64,000 bases of DNA, taken from NCBI RefSeq assembly GCF_014529535.1, contig NW_023503493.1:17826001-17890000 (forward strand), given 5' to 3'. Under the pieces are notes generated by a model. It was not told the DNA's origin. It made no database searches and worked only from the letters and a program-made list of their open reading frames with translations. Shown one piece after another: positions 57,858 through 64,000 of this stretch (positions are counted from its first letter, which is position 1; every line of letters begins with the position of its first letter). Position numbers and translations under genes: made by a program. The stretch is from Bradysia coprophila (Eukaryota; Arthropoda; Insecta; Diptera; Sciaridae).

Positions 57858-58731
57858 ATAAAACTATTTTTCCGAATCCAATTCCAATGAATATATCTGA
57901 ATGAACCGAACATGAATGATTTATTCAGGATTTTTACTACGTTCATTTATCTCGTATAACAAGAACAATAAAATTTTTTTAAACTTTAACAAGCAGAACT
58001 TTAAACGAATTTGATTACCGCAAGTGAAATAAATTATTCACCGCAGACCGAGACACCACCATTCTCTCCATAGCGTTAAATTCACATTAACAAAAATAAT
58101 TAAAATGAATTTCCGTGGAAATTTATTTTTTTGTGTAATTCCACGTTTCTTCAATTCGAAGGGACACATTTTATCTAATGATACATCGCTTCATTGGTTC
58201 AATTCTCGTAGAAATATTATAAATTGTGGAAAACATTTTGGATTAATTCGAAAAGAGTATAATTCAGACATCTGTGTTCGGTAAAAATTGAAAAATTGGA
58301 ATGAGGGAAACCCAAATCGACGATAATATTCATGGAGTTTTAAAAGATTTTCAGCTAAGAACATTATAACTTACGTCTCTTTTATCAATGGGACAATGGT
58401 GCTTGTTGTGTGAATATGAAATCTGTAAGCCGACGACGAGGTCAATAGTTACACAGAGATAAATTGTGTGAGAATCTTTCGCAAACGATTAAATTTAGGA
58501 AATTTCTCACTTTGTAACACGAGATAAGCGACAACAAGCGAAATTTCCTACAAATCCCCCCAATAGCCCCAGTAGCTTGTAAATTGTTATTTTTTCCATC
58601 TGATGAATAGTTGCATGCCATGTAACAAAAAGCTATTACTTTCGCCTCTCAAAAGAGCCGAAAAGGGATTTTGCATGGATTGTCCAGGTTTCACTAATAT
58701 TCCACAATCGTCATAAAATTACTGTCTCCTT
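57858..58731. other. Downstream of the TXNDC12-like gene; no gene seen
   Basis: AT-rich sequence without a recognisable gene. No frame above 60 codons carries a signature. Confidence 0.5.
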
Positions 58732-58850
58732 GAAAGAACCAGGTAAAGACACCCACGAAGGCGGGTGACACCGAAATCGATAAACGCACTCAGTACAGAT
58801 TGTGTGATCAACTCAGAGTTGTCTTAACCTGGTTCTTTCAGAACCTTGGT
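58732..58850. repeat. Inverted repeat ctgaaagaaccaggt type
   Basis: tgaaagaaccaggtaaagaca at the left is the near-inverse of tgtcttaacctggttctttc at the right, about 120 bp end to end. It could be a very small MITE. Confidence 0.75.
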
Positions 58851-60098
58851 AAAGTCAACAATGTTACCAACTCAGTTCAAGCAAAAATCATCATAGTCGA
58901 CAGCTGAGAAATAGAGAACTATTTGTATGAAATTGCTTTTTACAATACCCTCTCCAGCAAAGAAACTTCGTTTTGACGCTGTCAAAATACCACCTTATTT
59001 CTTTGTTTTTGTTTGTAGAATCAAACACTGTTGACTAATTTCTAATTTTACATGAAAAGTAACCACCTTAGTAAATGTAGTTATGTTGATAGAGAAGGTA
59101 TTTCTTTTTACAATGTTATACAGTTGTGTGACACACTTTAAGTTTCAGCGCCCTATTTAAAGTACACTTGTGCTTCAATTGAACTGATGTTAACCAAAAA
59201 ACATAGACAAATATGAAAGTGAATGCTTTGACTAATCTACTCTTCGTACCAGACTGTATCCTAAATTAAGTAAAAGATTTCGCATCAATATCTCGAAACT
59301 TGTATTTAAGATCGAACTAAGTAATAGAATCGACAATAATACTACCGGTGTACTTGCCGCCTGTCAAAGGTTAAATGAAAAACAAAACATAAATTCTGAC
59401 AAACTGTTTCATTAATTCCTATCGAATATTTTATGTGCCGAAGGTTGAAATCGATGACTACCTCCCAAATCAATTTAAACTTCATTTACAATACGTATGT
59501 CTCAAGGGTCACACAATTCCCGTTCGGCCGACAAAGATAAATTAAATTTCTTCCTGTAGGCCCCCGCAAAGCGTATAAGCATAGTTTGTGCATGTCAACG
59601 CTAAAATTAACATTAAATATGTACATAATGAATGGAGGTTGGTATGATTATGACATACTATGTCGTGTACATATTTGATAAGTTTGTACGATATTAATTG
59701 TTATTATCCTGTTTCGTGTGAATGAATTTTGGTTGCCTTCAGGTTATTTTATTTAAGTACACCGAATATATGGATTAATGGCCCTAAAACGATGCTATAT
59801 GTGGGGGGACGGATGAAGGCAAAATACACAAGGTTCTTATTGAGGGAAATATTCAATGATGTTAACATAATATGGTGTCCTAAAGCTTTTGGTATAGTAA
59901 TACAAGCATCTAATGTAAACATAAAATATTGCATTGGCTTGTAGCTTGTCGGTAAAGTTTTCCAATTTCAACTTATGGATAATGGATATGACCGTGAATG
60001 ATTGACGTCCAAATTAATCGATTTTGATTTATTGTATAACACTATTGTATACCAACAACGGAACCATGATGCGTTCTTCAGTGACCTCGACATAATCA
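58851..60098. other. Intergenic stretch; no gene seen
   Basis: Frames on both strands at 59729-59944 are open over the same bases but show no family signature, so coding cannot be argued for either. Confidence 0.45.
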
Positions 60099-60464
60099 GA
60101 GGGATTCTTTGGAAAATCCACCTATCAAAATCGGACCCATTTCGTCTGAGATGGATATATACATACATGGTTTGATAGGTCTTTGCCAGTAGACCTCAAA
60201 ACAGGCCTCACACAGTCTCGAGCCACACCTGGTTTCTGGTGGAAGATCTCCGAAGTTGGAAAAATAGTGATTTTTATCCGAATTTTTTGGCCGTTATAAA
60301 TGATACGAAAATCATACGAAAATGAGAGTGGGCTCGTTAGAAAGCTGAGCTTAAGTACTTTCTGGTCTTGAGGTCTACTCGCAAAGACATTTCAAACCAT
60401 GTATATATCCATCCCAGACGAAGTGGGTCCGATTTTGATAGGTGGATTTTCAAAAGAATCCCTC
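60099..60464. mobile_element. Complete 366-bp MITE (GAGGGATTC family)
   Basis: Inverted arms of about 110 bp start gagggattc...aaaatccacctatcaaaa and end in the exact inverse (ttttgataggtggatttt... gaatccctc). TCA stands on both sides as a likely 3-bp duplication (60096-60098, 60465-60467). A truncated copy lies at 12104-12260, which proves a dispersed family. Confidence 0.9.
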
Positions 60465-60479
60465 TCAACAATTCATCAG

Positions 60480-60745
60480 TGGCATTTGCTAGATCAATGA
60501 AGGATTATTTTGCTTGGTGATCTTAATTGTTTGATTGGTCTGTGGCCTAGCTTTTACTTTTTCTCAGTGTCTTTTTGTATTTATTGCTTTTTGCTTTTTT
60601 CTCTCTGTTTTGCTTTTTGTTTTTTGTCTTAATCAATGATTGTAAATCTTAAGTAATAGTTTGTTTTTTGTAGTCAGACTGAATTGTTGTTGGGCTTTGG
60701 CCTGTTATGTGGTCTTTAAACGGGATAAATAAATAAATAAATAAA
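60480..60745 (+). mobile_element. 3' tail of a non-LTR retrotransposon with (TAAA)n end
   Basis: The stretch ends tgtggtctttaaacgggata followed by five taaa-type repeats (60727-60745), a typical LINE 3' end. No reverse-transcriptase codons are left, so this is a dead-on-arrival copy of its 3' UTR. Confidence 0.65.
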
Positions 60746-62295
60746 CAGATGTTTTGCATACATTGAAATGAATTCTTGATTTTTTTTAAATGTAAGTCCA
60801 TATCTAAACTAAACAACAACATCTGGCCTTATTACTTACTCAAAATTTAAAAGTATTAAATCTTAACGAGTTCTATTACGAATTTAAACAATTTCAGAAT
60901 AAATTCGTATCATCCACCTACAAATCAAGCAGTGTGTTGTCTGACATAAACTTTTCCTGTTCTGAATACAAAGAAATCAAACAAATTTTTTGTATTTCAA
61001 TTTGTTGAAAATACTTAGATCAAAGTAAGTAATAGATTCTATATGTAAATAAATCTATTTTCTAAAATTAATTTCTGAGACCTAAATAATGTGACACGTC
61101 AACCAACCACAGTACAAATCAGTCGGTCTAATATCGGTCCAGAGGACATAGAACTTATGAAAACCCTCACATTCTTTTTTATTATTTTGACCTGAATTTT
61201 GAGTGCGTTGAAGATCAATCGGTCCATTGACCATACCTTGTCTCTAGTTTCATAGCTATTTAAGGCTCGACTGTAAGTTGTGTGACTTAGAAATTCTTTT
61301 GTTATTTTATATAAATTTTCAACTTTCAACCCTTTCTGCAACAGAACAGAACCGAACACTGGGTTCACAGGAACAGGTACACAATTGTTGTTTCGAAAAT
61401 TGACAGGTTTTGTTGCGATGTTTACAAGTTGAAAATTAGAAATTGTTCAATTCACTGCAAGCAACGATTCAAAAAAAGCAATTTTCAATCATGTCCCAAT
61501 GCATCATAGATTGATTTTTCCCGTAGCAGTAACAGGTTTCAATTGTTAACGAAATGTCAATTGATGAATTTTAATTAAATTGCCTCCCTTCCGTCCATGC
61601 GGCCATTATGCGTGTTCTGACTGTTTAGTGGGTTAATTTAAAAAAAATAATATTTTATTCATCAAAAATGAATTATTCGCATTGACGTTAAAAATCATGG
61701 ATGCAAGCAATATGGAAATAGTGCACATCTGCAGTCATGGTAAGATCATATCCATACAATAACTGCGGATTTCAGAATTTAATTTGCATTTTTTTGCCAA
61801 CTAACACATCACTGCCAAACTTAATTGTCCTCTAATAATTGGAACTTGATTACCGTAGACATTTTTTCATGTAAATAAATCAGAACGGTAAGAGAAATTA
61901 AAGAATTCATATTTTCGACAATACAATTCAATTGATGTTTATTCATTCAACATTCGACATCCACATCAACATACATTCTATCTACATATTATATACGTAA
62001 ACGTCTTAACATTGAATGGATAAGAAAAGTTTAACCTTTTACAAGTGGAAATTTGCATCGGAATTCATGAATCTGTTACTTCAAATGTGTAAAACATTGC
62101 TTGATCAAAATCTATCACTTCAATAATGTCATCATGCATTCCTTACATAAGAGAGCCACAGATCATCACTAATTCTTGCCGTTGTTGCCAACTACAGGTG
62201 AAGCCCATAGGAGAATGATGTTTAAAAACTAAGAAGAAATGTGACAGAGTTTTTCCATATTTTAGTACATTCTGTTATAAAATTACTGCTATCAC
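60746..62295. other. AT-rich stretch; no gene seen
   Basis: The minus-strand frame at 61099-61368 shows no signature. No repeat structure was seen. Confidence 0.45.
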
Positions 62296-62386
62296 TGCGC
62301 TTATTTTCATGTGAACCAACTTCACATTTGTCATTACAGAACAAATGTCACTATATGAAGTTGGATCACATGAAAATAAGCGCAGT
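62296..62386. repeat. Hairpin ctgcgcttattttcatgtga
   Basis: ctgcgcttattttcatgtga and accaacttca are mirrored by tgaagttggatcacatgaaa and ataagcgcag, with about 30-bp arms and a 30-base loop. A third, direct copy of ggttcacatga follows. Confidence 0.8.
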
Positions 62387-64000
62387 TGGTTCACATGAAT
62401 GCAGAGAATGAAGTACAATGCAAAAAATGTGGCGACTCTACAGGCCAATCCTGTAAAACCCTGTAATCCTCTAATTGTCCCATACTCATGCAATCAAATT
62501 TTCGAAGAAGTTAAGAAGTTTACATTGATACGAGTGAAATGTTAAAATGTGACAATAATGACATAATAAATGTTAAAAAAAAATTCAGAGTCTTATCGCA
62601 CACCAGATATAAGTCCGATAGAAAAACTAATTACTTTACGGGAGTCCTGATATCTTGCGCTAAATACTGACATCATGTTTGGTCAAAATCCGGCAGGTCA
62701 AAATTTTTTTAGATGACAGTCCACTATTCATACATTTAGTGTTCGTGTTAGAGTCTTTGGATTTAGCGCCGAAGAATCTGACGTTCTCTATTGACTCAAA
62801 AGACTTCAAAAGTATTTTAGTTCAAAACGTGGTTGTTGGGTAAAAATAAGTGTGGGTGCTCGTGGTATTGTTGTTGCTGCTTAATCTTTCAAAATAATTA
62901 CCGTATTAGAGTTGGTAATCTCCTGTAATTCAGGAATTGCAGTGCTGTGATGAGTGGGTAACATAATCCTGCAATCCTTCGAAACAAATTTTCATAAAAA
63001 CCACATTTTCAAAAAACGGCTACCATTAAAACTTTTTACATCAACTGGAACAGTAACTGGTAACATCATTTTTAAACTTTACACTTTTGTTTAGTTTCCA
63101 ACGAGATTGTATATTCCACACCGACATGTTATTTTTATTATGTACAACATTTACCCGTCTAGTCAGTCCATTTAAAAATAAACTTTTATCCGCTCAATTT
63201 ACTTTGTGGTCTAATGGTAACATGTAACACAAACTTTGGATGGACAACACTGTATTTTGGTCGAACATTTTATGCTTGTCAAAGCACGTCTCTCGTCTCA
63301 TAAACAAATTTACAATTGATTCATGAGTCTGAGCTATTCGAACGTGATATTTACGCGCACTGATATTACGTAAAATGAATAATAGCATGTACTGCACAAC
63401 ATCCCAATGAACAAGATACCGAAATAAAAGCACGTCCCTACAATTCAATAAAATTATTGATCCATTGCCGATATATTCCCTTCACGTAAATTTCTTTATT
63501 TATTTAGAAAAAGTTTAGCGCAGAAAATATGATACCAGTGGAATTGTGTAAAGTATACCTATCTCTAGCCTTAACACCTTCATCAAGTAAGTCATTCTAT
63601 AAAATCATCTAATAATAACATCAGCCGTGTCACTTTTATCAAAAAATAAACATTTCGAAACCATATTATGCGAAACATAAACAGAATTTTTGTCATCGTA
63701 CGACATACATCCGTCTCAGGTTTCTACCACAAACACCCTCACCTATAATCAATCAAAAAATTGAAATAAATCAAATTAGCACTCCTTCACATCATCTTTA
63801 CATTCTATTGTTTACTTTTACATATATTTACGCTTCGGATGAATATGGAATTTGTCACGATGAAAAGTTTCCGGATTTTTTTTCCCCGTATACATTTGCA
63901 CACCACATAATATTTATACAAATCGTAACATAGTCTCATGTCTCATCCATGGTATACTACAATGGGCGATAAATTCCATCAGACATTACTTATTAATAAT
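62387..64000. other. Right edge; one possible exon, otherwise nothing recognised
   Basis: At 63529-63586 a short plus-strand frame starts MIPVELCKVYLSLALTPSS and ends at a consensus donor (gtaagt). It could be a first exon of a gene beyond the window, but it is short and shows no family signature. The rest is AT-rich without a recognisable gene. Confidence 0.3.

Noticed and set aside
63194-63448. Minus-strand frame ending DHK before a donor (gtaaat), considered as the missing first exon of the R7BP-like gene
   Set aside because: The phase would fit, but the frame shows no similarity to the family's N-terminal segment and the distance is about 10 kb; support is too weak.
1-64000. CRISPR arrays, bacterial operons, riboswitches or plasmid origins
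   Set aside because: The window is intron-bearing animal DNA. The tandem repeats seen are minisatellites or palindromic transposon pieces without the regular repeat-spacer plan.

Overview
The window is AT-rich eukaryotic DNA with short GT-AG introns. It carries insect genes (slowmo, a diptericin/attacin-type antimicrobial peptide pair, an insect-style divergent nicotinic receptor subunit). It most likely comes from a dipteran, possibly a nematoceran such as a fungus gnat. The species is an inference; no marker fixes it.

Layout. 1-7 kb: the first coding exon of an unidentified minus-strand gene (203-233), a large palindromic repeat element with a 5S rRNA-like piece (978-2841), then RpL7-like (+) and the metallophosphoesterase Mppe/PGAP5 (-), whose 3' ends face each other 55 bp apart. 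6.7-16 kb: slowmo (+), a mitochondrial PRELI-domain protein, and a lysosomal-type beta-hexosaminidase (+). 16.4-24 kb: a complete ten-exon, 448-residue nicotinic acetylcholine receptor-like subunit (-). It includes a 26-nt microexon, a tRNA-Ala(CGC) gene inside one intron, a LINE relic in another, and a broken copy of its own last exon just downstream. 27.7-28.8 kb: glucosamine-6-phosphate deaminase (-). 38.9-53.2 kb: four coding exons of an R7BP-like RGS-binding protein (-). Its 13-kb intron holds two tandem antimicrobial peptide genes (+). 56.6-57.9 kb: a TXNDC12-like thioredoxin protein (+). The remaining sequence is mostly repeats or unassigned AT-rich DNA.

The genes do not form one pathway. 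Two have linked chemistry: the hexosaminidase releases GlcNAc from glycans and chitin fragments, and the deaminase sends glucosamine-6-phosphate back to fructose-6-phosphate. The antimicrobial genes share a promoter plan (kB-like site, TATA box and initiator at matching distances), consistent with immune (Imd/Relish-type) induction.

The most striking non-gene feature is the number of palindromic elements: foldbacks with arms up to about 315 bp, nested terminal-inverted-repeat elements with clear target duplications (8 bp, 9 bp, 4 bp, 3 bp), and a frameshifted transposase-like relic with a SEQAGESVH motif. I found no clearly new multi-gene system. The best candidates for a second look are the nested antimicrobial pair, the nested transposons at 48.4-50.3 kb and the tRNA-like sequence inside an inverted-repeat element at 33.2 kb.
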